A stretch of 5,776 nt of DNA from positions 1 to 5,776 of the forward strand of contig CAJOKY010000252.1 in NCBI GenBank assembly GCA_905235425.1. The letters are read 5' to 3'. The translations under genes were made by a program, and so were the position numbers. Of this stretch, positions 1 through 5,703 are shown one piece after another. Every line of letters begins with the position of its first letter. The stretch's first letter is position 1. The notes under the pieces were generated by a model. That model made no database searches, had not been told where the DNA came from, and worked only from the letters and a program-made list of their open reading frames with translations. The DNA is from an uncultured Selenomonadaceae bacterium (GTDB lineage: Bacteria > Bacillota > Negativicutes > Selenomonadales > Selenomonadaceae).

Positions 1-1739
1 ATGGCTGCTGAGAGTTTTGCAGCGTCTAAGTCGGGGTTAAGACCGGTGATAGTGACGAGCGGCGTGTTGCTGGTTACAGCGGCGTAGCTCTTAATGGTTT
101 TGGTGTCGCTACTGAGTATGTAGCCATTAGTAAGCTGCGCGCTCAGCGTGGCAGTGCCGTCGGAGACAGACCATGACGGTGCAACAGCAGGATCCGCAGT
201 GGAGTTTATAACTACTTGTTGTGCGGTTGCGTCGGCGCCGAGTGTCAGCTTAGAATTCTTAGAATTGTTGCCTGACAAGCTAATTGTAGCGGCAGTTGTA
301 GGCAGGACGTTCGCATTGACAGTGAATTCGTAGCCGATGATTTTATCGCCATCTTTAATTTCTTTAGTGGTAATGCCTTCTGCATTAGTGATAGTGGTTT
401 CTGCCGGATCAACAGAAGTTGTTGTAGTCGCTACGCCGATTTTATGATTGTCGCCATAAACAGTAAGTGCCGCCGTTGAACCTTCCTCTGCCGCAGGGCT
501 GTTTGTCAAGCCTTTAATGACGCCAAAAATGGTAACGTCGCTCTGCGCGGTGTAGGTGATTTCAGTGTCGGATTTCTCTGTATAGTACGCAGGAACAACT
601 TCTTTGTAGGTGGCTGTGGTGCTTTTAAGTTCCCAAATTTTATCGTTACCAGGAGCGCTACCATCTTGCTGAGCTGTAGTTATGCCGTTATCTGCGGTGG
701 CGTCTAATTTAATGGTGTAGTTGTTAGCAGTCGTGCCGTCAGGCGCTTTGGCATTTTCAATTTTGATGTTGTATGTGGAAAGAGCGCCTTTAGACAACGT
801 GATTTCGTTACTTGCTAATGTTATGACCTCAGCATCGTCGCTATCGACAATTTTAGTAGTACCGCCGCTCGTGCTTTCAGCAAGCTTGTTTCTGGCAAGA
901 CCGGTGATAGTGGCAAGTACTTGATCGGTTTTTGCCGCAGAATATTCTATTTTCTTGTCGCTGTTTGAAAGGTAGTAGCCTGCAGACCAATTGCCTTTAA
1001 CCTGCACTGTGCCATTGGGGGCACTGTACAAGTTGAGTTTTGCGTTTGAAACTTTGGGCGCGTCGACTTTTGTTTCGGCTTCGGTGCTAAGTCCGATAGT
1101 GTAGTTGTCGGTTTTGACGGTAAAGCCGGCTGCAAGGTAGGTGGTAGTCTCCTCTCCGGATTCTCCCGTCGTCTCGCTTTTGACGGTGATTTTTGGAGTG
1201 CCTTCGTCTACAAAAAGGTACTTAGCCAAATCGTCTTTAGTAATGCCGGCTTTGTCGAGTTCGAGCGTCACGATATCAGATGCAGCGTGGTATTTGATTA
1301 CTCCGTCGTCGTTATCCAATTCGTAGTATGCGGGTTGCTGATATTTTGCAGTTCTGCTAGAGACAGACCATGTAGCGTCGGGCTTAGTGCCGGAGTAGGC
1401 AAGAGTGTAGGTTTCGTTGCTGCCATCAACCGGCGCAATGGTGATGTTATTGGTGCCAAACAACGTGGCATCATTGAAAGTGACCTTTTTATTTGTGGCA
1501 TCATATACCGACGCTTCAGGAGCGTTTTTCAAGCCGCTAATCGTGAACAACTCATCGTCGCCGCTTTTACCGGTAACTACGCCGTTCGCATACGTGAAAG
1601 TTACGGTTTCCGCCGCTTCCGGTGTCTCTACTACCGATTCGTCGTCAAACAACTGCAAATCAAAAATTAACTTTTTCATTGGAATCCCTCCCATAACACA
1701 ATCCTTTAAATCCTTATCAAAAACATTTTTAAGAATCAT
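1..1739 (-). CDS. Large repeat-containing surface-type protein, 3' part missing (runs off the window)
   Basis: The frame is open from ATG 1739 to base 1, with no stop, so only the N-terminal 579 residues are visible (559 if ATG 1679 is the start). From ATG 1679 the protein begins MKKLIFDLQLFDDE and contains no cysteine. It is rich in Thr, Ala, Ser, Asp and Lys, with alternating hydrophobic residues typical of beta-strand surface repeats. A divergent module recurs. It has a TITGL-like turn, then an NxY-T-I strand, then a W-S-V/TA-Y box followed by YY/GY and I-x-Y-x-A. The box Trp residues are at about 104, 231, 349 and 503 (numbered from ATG 1679). There is no classical signal peptide or membrane segment, so the export route is not evident. 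Similar repeat proteins occur in Negativicutes (from memory); an adhesin or S-layer-like role is only inference. The gene has its own promoter and leader. I am sure it is coding; its function is unknown. Confidence 0.85.
   Translation of the reverse strand, partial: MILKNVFDKDLKDCVMGGIPMKKLIFDLQLFDDESVVETPEAAETVTFTYANGVVTGKSGDDELFTISGLKNAPEASVYDATNKKVTFNDATLFGTNNITIAPVDGSNETYTLAYSGTKPDATWSVSSRTAKYQQPAYYELDNDDGVIKYHAASDIVTLELDKAGITKDDLAKYLFVDEGTPKITVKSETTGESGEETTTYLAAGFTVKTDNYTIGLSTEAETKVDAPKVSNAKLNLYSAPNGTVQVKGNWSAGYYLSNSDKKIEYSAAKTDQVLATITGLARNKLAESTSGGTTKIVDSDDAEVITLASNEITLSKGALSTYNIKIENAKAPDGTTANNYTIKLDATADNGITTAQQDGSAPGNDKIWELKSTTATYKEVVPAYYTEKSDTEITYTAQSDVTIFGVIKGLTNSPAAEEGSTAALTVYGDNHKIGVATTTTSVDPAETTITNAEGITTKEIKDGDKIIGYEFTVNANVLPTTAATISLSGNNSKNSKLTLGADATAQQVVINSTADPAVAPSWSVSDGTATLSAQLTNGYILSSDTKTIKSYAAVTSNTPLVTITGLNPDLDAAKLSAA
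1686..1692 (-). promoter_or_regulatory. Second ribosome binding site, for the alternative start ATG 1679
   Basis: The minus strand reads GGGAGGG, six bases before ATG 1679, which is in frame with ATG 1739. Starting here gives MKKLIFDLQLFDDE, which looks like a more natural N-terminus. Because GGGAGGG is also read as codons of the longer form, both starts may be used. The sequence alone cannot decide between them. Confidence 0.5.
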
Positions 1740-1774
1740 AGCTCAACTCCTCCCGTGATACACTCCCCACGCAT
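1736..1774 (-). CDS. Possible 12-codon leader peptide overlapping the large gene's start
   Basis: ATG 1774 opens a short frame, MRGECITGGVEL, whose TGA (1738-1736) overlaps ATG 1739 as ATGA. This is the usual geometry of translational coupling, and the frame runs through the Shine-Dalgarno of the main gene. It has no Shine-Dalgarno of its own: the C tract and GTTGGT precede it. It is therefore only a candidate and may be chance. Confidence 0.18.
   Translation of the reverse strand: MRGECITGGVEL
1747..1754 (-). promoter_or_regulatory. Ribosome binding site for the upstream start (ATG 1739)
   Basis: The minus strand reads GGGAGGAG followed by seven bases and then ATG 1739. This near-perfect Shine-Dalgarno is the reason for choosing the longer start of the large repeat protein. 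It adds 20 residues (MILKNVFDKDLKDCVMGGIP) before the MKKLIFDLQLF segment. An in-frame TGA lies immediately upstream (1745-1743), so no longer start is possible. Confidence 0.6.
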
Positions 1775-1780
1775 ACCAAC

Positions 1781-1789
1781 GGGGGGGGG
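1781..1789. repeat. Nine-base G tract (C9 on the coding strand) in the leader
   Basis: Nine consecutive G on the plus strand lie about 42 bases upstream of ATG 1739 and downstream of the predicted promoter, so the leader RNA carries C9. The flanks are AT-rich, which makes the run stand out. In the RNA, CAC plus four C can pair with GGGG plus GUG at 1768-1761, and the C run could also compete for the GGGAGG of the ribosome site. Tracts like this are prone to slippage. Confidence 0.9.
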
Positions 1790-1885
1790 TGCAGAAACAA
1801 TTACTACTTTGCTGTAGAAAACAAAAAACTAAAAAAAATTTTAACGAAATGAAAATAGATAAAAACCCCTATAAATACTTCGGAA

Positions 1886-1914
1886 ATAATAACATAGGTC
1901 TTTAGCTATTTCAA
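1886..1914 (-). promoter_or_regulatory. Sigma-70-type promoter of the large repeat-protein gene
   Basis: The minus strand has TTGAAA (1914-1909), a 17-base spacer and TATTAT (1891-1886), with TG one base before the -10 (extended -10). The predicted transcript starts near 1879, leaving a leader of about 140 nt before ATG 1739. It lies downstream of the cbiK terminator, so the large gene looks independently transcribed. Confidence 0.65.
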
Positions 1915-2028
1915 GTAAAATAAAATTAAAATTTTTAAGAGTTTTAGATATAAATATACAATGATGTTAAGTGACGCGGCATAAACTGAATTAAAAGTGA
2001 AAACAGGGTAGCCGGTAATCATCGGGGC

Positions 2029-2150
2029 GTGTTGAATTTAGATTAACTTTCTTTTTGCGCAAAAGAAAAAAAGCGCGCGTCCTTGCGCGCCTCTGCTACT
2101 TCAACGCTTTCAAAATTTGCAACCGTTTTTTTGATTTATTCAACAGCACC
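2029..2150. repeat. Interspersed repeat, copy A (short form)
   Basis: The element begins GTGTTGAATTTAG and ends TTTATTCAACAGCACC. The ends are imperfect inverted repeats sharing TGTTGAAT, which resembles a small non-autonomous (MITE-like) element. Inside, in order, are the palindromic TTTTGCGCAAAA, an A7 run, the GC hairpin GCGCGC-GTCCTT-GCGCGC and a CAAAATTTGCAAC segment. The first 67 bases match copy C with about two differences. It lies head-to-tail with copy B, separated by about 20 bases. No transposase is present, and mobility is inference. Confidence 0.8.
2061..2090 (-). terminator. Intrinsic terminator inside repeat copy A (cbiK transcript)
   Basis: On the minus strand a six-base-pair GCGCGC stem with loop AAGGAC is followed directly by TTTTTTTCTTTT. 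It lies about 260 bases after the cbiK stop and before the promoter of the next gene. It is the first hairpin after cbiK that carries a U tract. Confidence 0.65.
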
Positions 2151-2170
2151 TAACACCTAACATATAGGAT

Positions 2171-2350
2171 GTGTTGAATTTATACTTGCTTTCTTTTGGA
2201 TTTTAGTACTTACTTTCTTTTGGCGCAAAAGAAAGTAACAAAGAAAACATGTCCGCTGAAACGACATCACGTCGTTTGCGCGGACGGGCGCGCGTCCTTG
2301 CGCGCCTCTCAAAATTTGCAACGATTTTTTTGATTTATTTAACAGCACCT
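2171..2350. repeat. Interspersed repeat, copy B (long form with extra hairpins)
   Basis: It has the same ends as copy A (GTGTTGAATTTA on the left, TTTATTTAACAGCACCT on the right), but the interior is longer. A perfect 13-base inverted repeat TTACTTTCTTTTG with a three-base centre occupies 2210-2238. A hairpin at 2251-2285 has GTCCGC/GCGGAC and AAACGAC/GTCGTTT stems separated by a two-base mismatch. The GC hairpin GGCGCGC/GCGCGCC follows at 2287-2306. A CTTTCTTTTGG segment is duplicated within the left end (about 2189-2199 and 2213-2223). The copy ends two bases from the cbiK stop codon. Unlike copies A and C, its GC hairpin has no adjoining U tract on the minus strand. Confidence 0.8.
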
Positions 2351-2352
2351 GG

Positions 2353-3336
2353 CTAATTCATCAGCGCGTTCCAAGCTTCGTTGGCGTGATTAACATAAAT
2401 ATCGCGAATTTTTTGATTTTCACCGAGACCTTGCAAGCGTGTTTCGACATTAAAGCCTTTGGACTTCAAGAAATTTTTATGAGAATCGGGCTCGTCACCT
2501 GCCATATCGTTATTGGCGTGGTCACCGGCAACCATCATCATAGGCATTAAAATAATATTTTTGACGTGGTGCATTTTAAGCCTACCGGCAACGTCATCAA
2601 GAGCGGGCCATCCTTCGACAGTGTAAATATGAACGTCGCCGCGTTTCATTTCGCGCAGTTTATTTTGGATAACGGAGTAATAGGCATTGGAAGGGTCGGG
2701 GGTACCGTGAGCCATAAGCATTATAGCAGTGCCTTTTTTGTAAGCGGGGAAGTTCATAGCCTCCAAAACTGCGGTAACGTCGTCGGGCTGATTTTCTTGC
2801 CCTTGCCAATAAATGAGCGGGGTTGCAAGCGTCATAGTTTTGAATTGGGTTTTATATTCATGGAAAAGAGCGACGTCGTACTTGTATTCAATGCCTGGAA
2901 TGACGGCAAGTGGTACAAGTTCAATGCGGGTATAGCCTTCGCGTTTGAGTTGGTCTAAAGTTTGTTCAGGAGTTTGATAATCGCTTTTGCCTTCATTTTC
3001 GGCAATATGTTTCAGTACGATATGGCTTGTGAATGCGGTAACGACTTTAACATTGGGATGAGCGGCGGCGATAGCCTTAGCGGTAGCGTCGATAGTTTTA
3101 GCGCGGGTGTCTTTGTACGTCGTGCCGAAACTCAAAATAACGATAGCGTCTTTGTTAGCGGCAGAGCGCATAGATGGGTTATCGTATTTCAAGACGCCGA
3201 TTTGAGACGCCATTTGCAGAGCGGCGGGCGGGTTAGACACTTCGTCGCTGAGCTGATAAGCGGCATTGGCAGGTGTTACGCCTAAAATTGCGGTGCACGC
3301 TACGGCGGCGGCTAAAATTTTTTTCCAACTCTTCAT
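2353..3336 (-). CDS. cbiK: Exported CbiK-type sirohydrochlorin cobaltochelatase
   Basis: This 327-residue protein belongs to the class II chelatase family CbiK, which inserts Co2+ into sirohydrochlorin in the anaerobic cobalamin pathway; some members handle Fe2+ and haem precursors. Residues 1-25 form a signal peptide: a KKxxK N-terminus, a hydrophobic LAAAVACTAILGV core and an ANA/AY cleavage site. The chelatase fold starts near residue 63 with AIVILSFGTTY. Expected metal/active-site residues are visible: Glu150 in PGIEYKYD, His210 in LMAHGT and His273 in VAGDHANNDMAGD; the VEGWP loop is at 240-244. The mature length is a little over the usual cytosolic enzyme. ATG 3336 has AAGGAG eleven bases upstream and its own promoter. 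No other cobalamin or siroheme gene is in view, so the true substrate (cobalt, iron or nickel) is uncertain. A periplasmic location resembles the exported CbiK of Desulfovibrio. Confidence 0.93.
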   Translation of the reverse strand: MKSWKKILAAAVACTAILGVTPANAAYQLSDEVSNPPAALQMASQIGVLKYDNPSMRSAANKDAIVILSFGTTYKDTRAKTIDATAKAIAAAHPNVKVVTAFTSHIVLKHIAENEGKSDYQTPEQTLDQLKREGYTRIELVPLAVIPGIEYKYDVALFHEYKTQFKTMTLATPLIYWQGQENQPDDVTAVLEAMNFPAYKKGTAIMLMAHGTPDPSNAYYSVIQNKLREMKRGDVHIYTVEGWPALDDVAGRLKMHHVKNIILMPMMMVAGDHANNDMAGDEPDSHKNFLKSKGFNVETRLQGLGENQKIRDIYVNHANEAWNALMN

Positions 3337-3384
3337 AATAAAAAATTCTCCTTTCCAAAAATCGAAGTGAACTTTTATTTTTTA

Positions 3385-3413
3385 ATCTTAAGTTTGTTAA
3401 GGAGAATTGTCAA
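3385..3413 (-). promoter_or_regulatory. Promoter of cbiK
   Basis: The minus strand has a perfect -35 TTGACA (3413-3408), a 17-base spacer and the -10 TAAGAT (3390-3385). Predicted transcription starts near 3378, giving a leader of about 40 nt. That is too short for a cobalamin riboswitch, and none is seen. The promoter lies after the oxidoreductase stop, so cbiK need not depend on that gene, although I see no terminator in the gap between them. Confidence 0.7.
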
Positions 3414-3466
3414 ATATTTTTTTTGTAAAGATTATTAACCATTTAAAATTTAACGTCCGGCAATTA

Positions 3467-4432
3467 CTAATTTTTACTGCAGGCGTCGACGATTTTCACG
3501 ACATCAAGGGAAGTCTGCAAACAGCGCGTCATCTCTTCATAATCTCCCTTCTCAAAAATTTTTGCGAACTCCACAAACTCGTGAACCATACGATTTTCAA
3601 ATTTATTTTTATTAAAGCGCTTAGTCTTTTCGCCGCGAATACGAATTTCAACGGCTTTAAAAACATTCGGCGCGCCGTCAACTTTGATATAGCCGTTGTC
3701 ACCTTGAATGAGGAAGTAGGAAGGACTTTCAGAATCTTTAGCGGCGATACAGCTTGCGATAAATTTTTCATAGACCAAAACCAAAATGCCTGAAGTGTCG
3801 ACGCCGTTAAAGCCGCGATTGGCAGTAAAATTCACTCTGCGCGGGAGACCAAAAAGTTTAGTGACAAGATTAATGTTGTAAACATTTAAATCACGAAGAG
3901 CGCCGCCGTACATTTCGGGGTTGAAAGCGGGAGCAACTTCACCCGCCTTGTAATCGTCATAGCGGCTTGAATATTGAGAGTAATTAGCTTGAACAAATTT
4001 AATTTCGCCGATTTGATTCAGCGCGTCTTGCACGGCGTGAAAATTCGGCATATGCAAATTGGTTATCGCCTCAAATATGTACAGCTTTTTAGCAATGGCA
4101 ATGTCGGCAAGTTCCTTAGCCTCTGCCAAAGTCACGGTGAAAGGTTTTTCGACAATGACGTTTTTACCGGCGTCAAGACATTTTTTCGCGTATTCAAAAT
4201 GAACGCTGTTGACAAGACCGATATAAACAAATGAAATTGATTCGTCATTTAAAATTTCGTCAATGTCGGTGCTGATTCTTTCAATGTTGAATTGGTCGGC
4301 AAGGGCTTGAGCTTTATCGCGGCTGTGCGGACGCGCCCAAATTACGGCAATTTTAAATTTTTTAGATTTTTGAATGGCTTCAATGGCTTCGGGGATAATT
4401 TTTCCCGTGCCGAGAACTGCAATATTAATCAT
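3467..4432 (-). CDS. Gfo/Idh/MocA-family NAD(P)-dependent oxidoreductase
   Basis: This 321-residue protein has the two-domain layout of the family. An N-terminal Rossmann fold (residues 1-120) opens with the nucleotide-binding AVLGTGKI (5-12). VEKPF (94-98) carries the conserved catalytic-region Lys96, and NLHMPNF follows at about 125-131. The C-terminal alpha/beta sheet domain (from about 125) contains GGALRDLNVYNINLV (176-190), corresponding to the family's GGxLxDxGxYxxx segment. Asp181 and Tyr185 are kept, with Asn183 where Gly is common and no His in this stretch. Length is typical, and the protein is cytosolic with no signal peptide. It probably oxidises or reduces a sugar, inositol or related alcohol, but the substrate cannot be read from sequence. 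ATG 4432 has AGAGG nine bases upstream. Neighbours give no pathway clue. Confidence 0.9.
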   Translation of the reverse strand: MINIAVLGTGKIIPEAIEAIQKSKKFKIAVIWARPHSRDKAQALADQFNIERISTDIDEILNDESISFVYIGLVNSVHFEYAKKCLDAGKNVIVEKPFTVTLAEAKELADIAIAKKLYIFEAITNLHMPNFHAVQDALNQIGEIKFVQANYSQYSSRYDDYKAGEVAPAFNPEMYGGALRDLNVYNINLVTKLFGLPRRVNFTANRGFNGVDTSGILVLVYEKFIASCIAAKDSESPSYFLIQGDNGYIKVDGAPNVFKAVEIRIRGEKTKRFNKNKFENRMVHEFVEFAKIFEKGDYEEMTRCLQTSLDVVKIVDACSKN

Positions 4433-4462
4433 TAAAATTTACCTCTGAAAATTTTTTTGCTA

Positions 4463-4471
4463 ATTTTATCA
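4463..4471 (-). promoter_or_regulatory. Extended -10 promoter candidate for the oxidoreductase
   Basis: The minus strand reads TGATAAAAT, an extended -10 (TGn plus TAAAAT), about 30 bases before ATG 4432 and just after the terminator at 4515-4484. There is no good -35 at the normal spacing; that position falls in the T-rich terminator tail. The call rests on position and the TGn motif. Confidence 0.4.
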
Positions 4472-4483
4472 TAAATGCAAAAT

Positions 4484-4515
4484 AAAAAAAACTCCACAGA
4501 AAATTTCGTGAAGTT
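4484..4515 (-). terminator. Intrinsic terminator upstream of the oxidoreductase
   Basis: On the minus strand AACTTCAC (4515-4508) pairs with GTGGAGTT (4497-4490) with one G-U wobble, around a ten-base loop. A T run with one A interruption follows. It would stop any transcript from the RTX-type gene that passes the terminator in repeat copy C. Confidence 0.7.
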
Positions 4516-4520
4516 AGGAC

Positions 4521-4630
4521 GTGTTGAAATTAGATTAACTTTCTTTTGGCGCAAAAGAAAAAAAGCGCGCGTCCTTGCGCGCCTCTGTTAATGCAACGTT
4601 ATCAAAAATTTGCAACGATTTTATTTTTAC
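4521..4630. repeat. Interspersed repeat, copy C (short form)
   Basis: It begins GTGTTGAAATTAGATTAAC and matches copy A almost base for base through the TTTCTTTTG/CAAAAGAAA palindrome, A7 run and GC hairpin. It then continues more loosely through a CAAAAATTTGCAACGATTTT segment. The right terminal repeat (TTCAACAGCAC in copy A) is not recognisable here; the match fades into the tail of the RTX-type gene, so the right boundary is approximate. Confidence 0.75.
4553..4582 (-). terminator. Intrinsic terminator inside repeat copy C (RTX-type transcript)
   Basis: The minus strand has GCGCGC (4582-4577), loop AAGGAC, GCGCGC (4570-4565) and then TTTTTTTCTTTT. It lies about 60 bases after the stop of the RTX-type gene and has the same structure as the terminator in copy A. 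Confidence 0.65.
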
Positions 4631-4644
4631 GTAGAAAAGCTTTA

Positions 4645-5562
4645 TTATTTAGTTGACCATTCGCCGGTTGACTGATTGCATACGTACGTTTTATTTTCAA
4701 GCCGATAACCGACGCCGGTATTGCCCTTAACCTGTAAAAATTCGCCGCTTGTAAATTCAATGTGAACCTGCTCTTGGCTTACATAAACGTTTGAAATTTG
4801 GTCAAGCGTAACGCCGAGCAAATTTACAATGTCATTTGAACCGGCATTTTGAATCACGTCGCCGCCTGAGCCCATTGCGAAGAAAAATTCGTCGTAGCCG
4901 TCGCCGCCGGTAAGTGTATCAGCGCCGCCGTTACCACCCCATAAACTTGAGCCGCCACTTCCTGCAAAAATCTGATTGTTTTGATGATCGGCACCGATTA
5001 AAATTTCAGTTTGATTTCTGCCGCGACCGTCAATATTGCCGCCGACAGATGCAACGTAAGAATACGCTATGACATTGTCGTCACCGGCGCTGTAGCCGAT
5101 CACTTTACCGCGCATATTTTGAATTGATAATTGACCGCTACTTGACTTTACATAAAAATTGTTACCGTTCAAGTCAATACCTTGATAATCGCTGTCAAGG
5201 CGTACTACTTCGCCTTCCTGATAATTGCTGATGATTTTATAACCGCCACTGTAAGTATACGTGTTGCCTTCTTTGTTAATTATCATGGTGTTGCTGTCGT
5301 TGCTTGAAACGCTACTACTGTCAACAACATCTGCACTACTTCCCGTTACGTTATAGATATCATCGTAATAGTTATTTATCACTGCATTATTACCGCCGTT
5401 GTCGGTGTCAGTTGTGTCGGTATCTTCCGATGTAGTGGAAGAGGGATTATTATTCATCACGGCAGAGCTATCCAAAATAAAAACATCATTGTCATTTGAA
5501 TTTGTAGAATCACTCCGGCTATTTTTGTCATTCCACCATATAGTCTGAGATGTAGTAATCAC
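4645..5562 (-). CDS. RTX-type (hemolysin-type calcium-binding repeat) protein
   Basis: The product has 305 residues. Residues 10-95 are a low-complexity Asn/Ser/Asp/Thr-rich region. Residues 100-190 look like beta strands (YTYSGGYKI, VRLDSDYQGIDLNGNNFYVKSSSG). Residues 187-227 carry glycine/aspartate nonapeptides of the GGxGxDxLx type (GGNGGADTL 209-217, GGDGYDEFF 219-227), expected to form a calcium-binding beta-roll. A beta-rich C-terminus ends in NQSTGEWSTK. No signal peptide is present, and there is a single Cys near the end. RTX proteins usually leave by type I secretion; no ABC exporter genes are in view. Similar proteins are familiar in Negativicutes (from memory). The start is GTG 5562 without a clear Shine-Dalgarno, and an in-frame TAA lies 9 bases upstream, so it cannot extend. 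It may be a 5'-truncated copy. 'Hemolysin' is a repeat-family label, not evidence of toxicity. Confidence 0.85.
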   Translation of the reverse strand: MITTSQTIWWNDKNSRSDSTNSNDNDVFILDSSAVMNNNPSSTTSEDTDTTDTDNGGNNAVINNYYDDIYNVTGSSADVVDSSSVSSNDSNTMIINKEGNTYTYSGGYKIISNYQEGEVVRLDSDYQGIDLNGNNFYVKSSSGQLSIQNMRGKVIGYSAGDDNVIAYSYVASVGGNIDGRGRNQTEILIGADHQNNQIFAGSGGSSLWGGNGGADTLTGGDGYDEFFFAMGSGGDVIQNAGSNDIVNLLGVTLDQISNVYVSQEQVHIEFTSGEFLQVKGNTGVGYRLENKTYVCNQSTGEWSTK

Positions 5563-5592
5563 AAAAGTCCGTTACTGAGAACTTATAAAAAG

Positions 5593-5703
5593 CTATAAAC
5601 CTTTATGTCCCATTCCTGCTTCACCGCGTCCGCTTTTGCCGTAGCTACTTGCTTTTTTTCGACGCTCCACAGGCTTTAATTCCCCGCTAACGTACGGGTA
5701 CAT
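5593..5703 (-). CDS. Candidate small basic peptide, 36 residues
   Basis: ATG 5703 is preceded by AAGGA nine bases upstream, a better ribosome site than that of the RTX-type gene. The frame runs to TAG 5595-5593. The peptide starts MYPYVSGELKPVERRKK and ends RGEAGMGHKGL. It is strongly basic (many Lys/Arg) and glycine-rich in its second half, with no membrane segment. It ends 30 bases before the GTG of the RTX-type gene and could be co-transcribed with it. A weak promoter-like pair (TTGCCG, 17 bases, TAAAGT at 5770-5742) lies upstream. I do not recognise the family. It could be a real small protein, a leader peptide, or a chance frame. Confidence 0.4.
   Translation of the reverse strand: MYPYVSGELKPVERRKKASSYGKSGRGEAGMGHKGL

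Larger units (their letters stand above)
1740..2352. other. Intergenic region between cbiK and the large repeat gene
   Basis: This stretch of just over 600 bases holds no convincing gene apart from a doubtful 12-codon frame. From right to left it contains repeat copy B (touching the cbiK stop), repeat copy A with its terminator, an unremarkable segment at about 1920-2028, the promoter at 1914-1886, and a very AT-rich leader with the G9 tract and ribosome site. A 63-codon frame within copy B is an artefact of the repeat. Confidence 0.8.

Noticed and set aside
148..1758. Several short plus- and minus-strand frames within the first 1.7 kb
   Set aside because: All are shadows of the long minus-strand repeat-protein frame, whose codons and repeated modules clearly give the coding strand.
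2157..2348. 63-codon minus-strand frame spanning repeat copy B
   Set aside because: It starts at a GTG in the repeat end and lies almost entirely within the hairpin-rich repeat, with no ribosome site. It is the repeat read as protein.
2566..3285. Plus-strand frames of 130 and 107 codons opposite cbiK
   Set aside because: They are antisense shadows of a well-supported chelatase gene and show no recognisable domain or ribosome site.
3337..3466. Cobalamin riboswitch upstream of cbiK
   Set aside because: The predicted leader is only about 40 nt and no B12-box-like or structured element was seen.
3407..4234. Plus-strand frames (128 and 86 codons) and a minus-strand 80-codon frame over the oxidoreductase gene
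   Set aside because: They overlap the clear Gfo/Idh/MocA frame and look like out-of-frame shadows.
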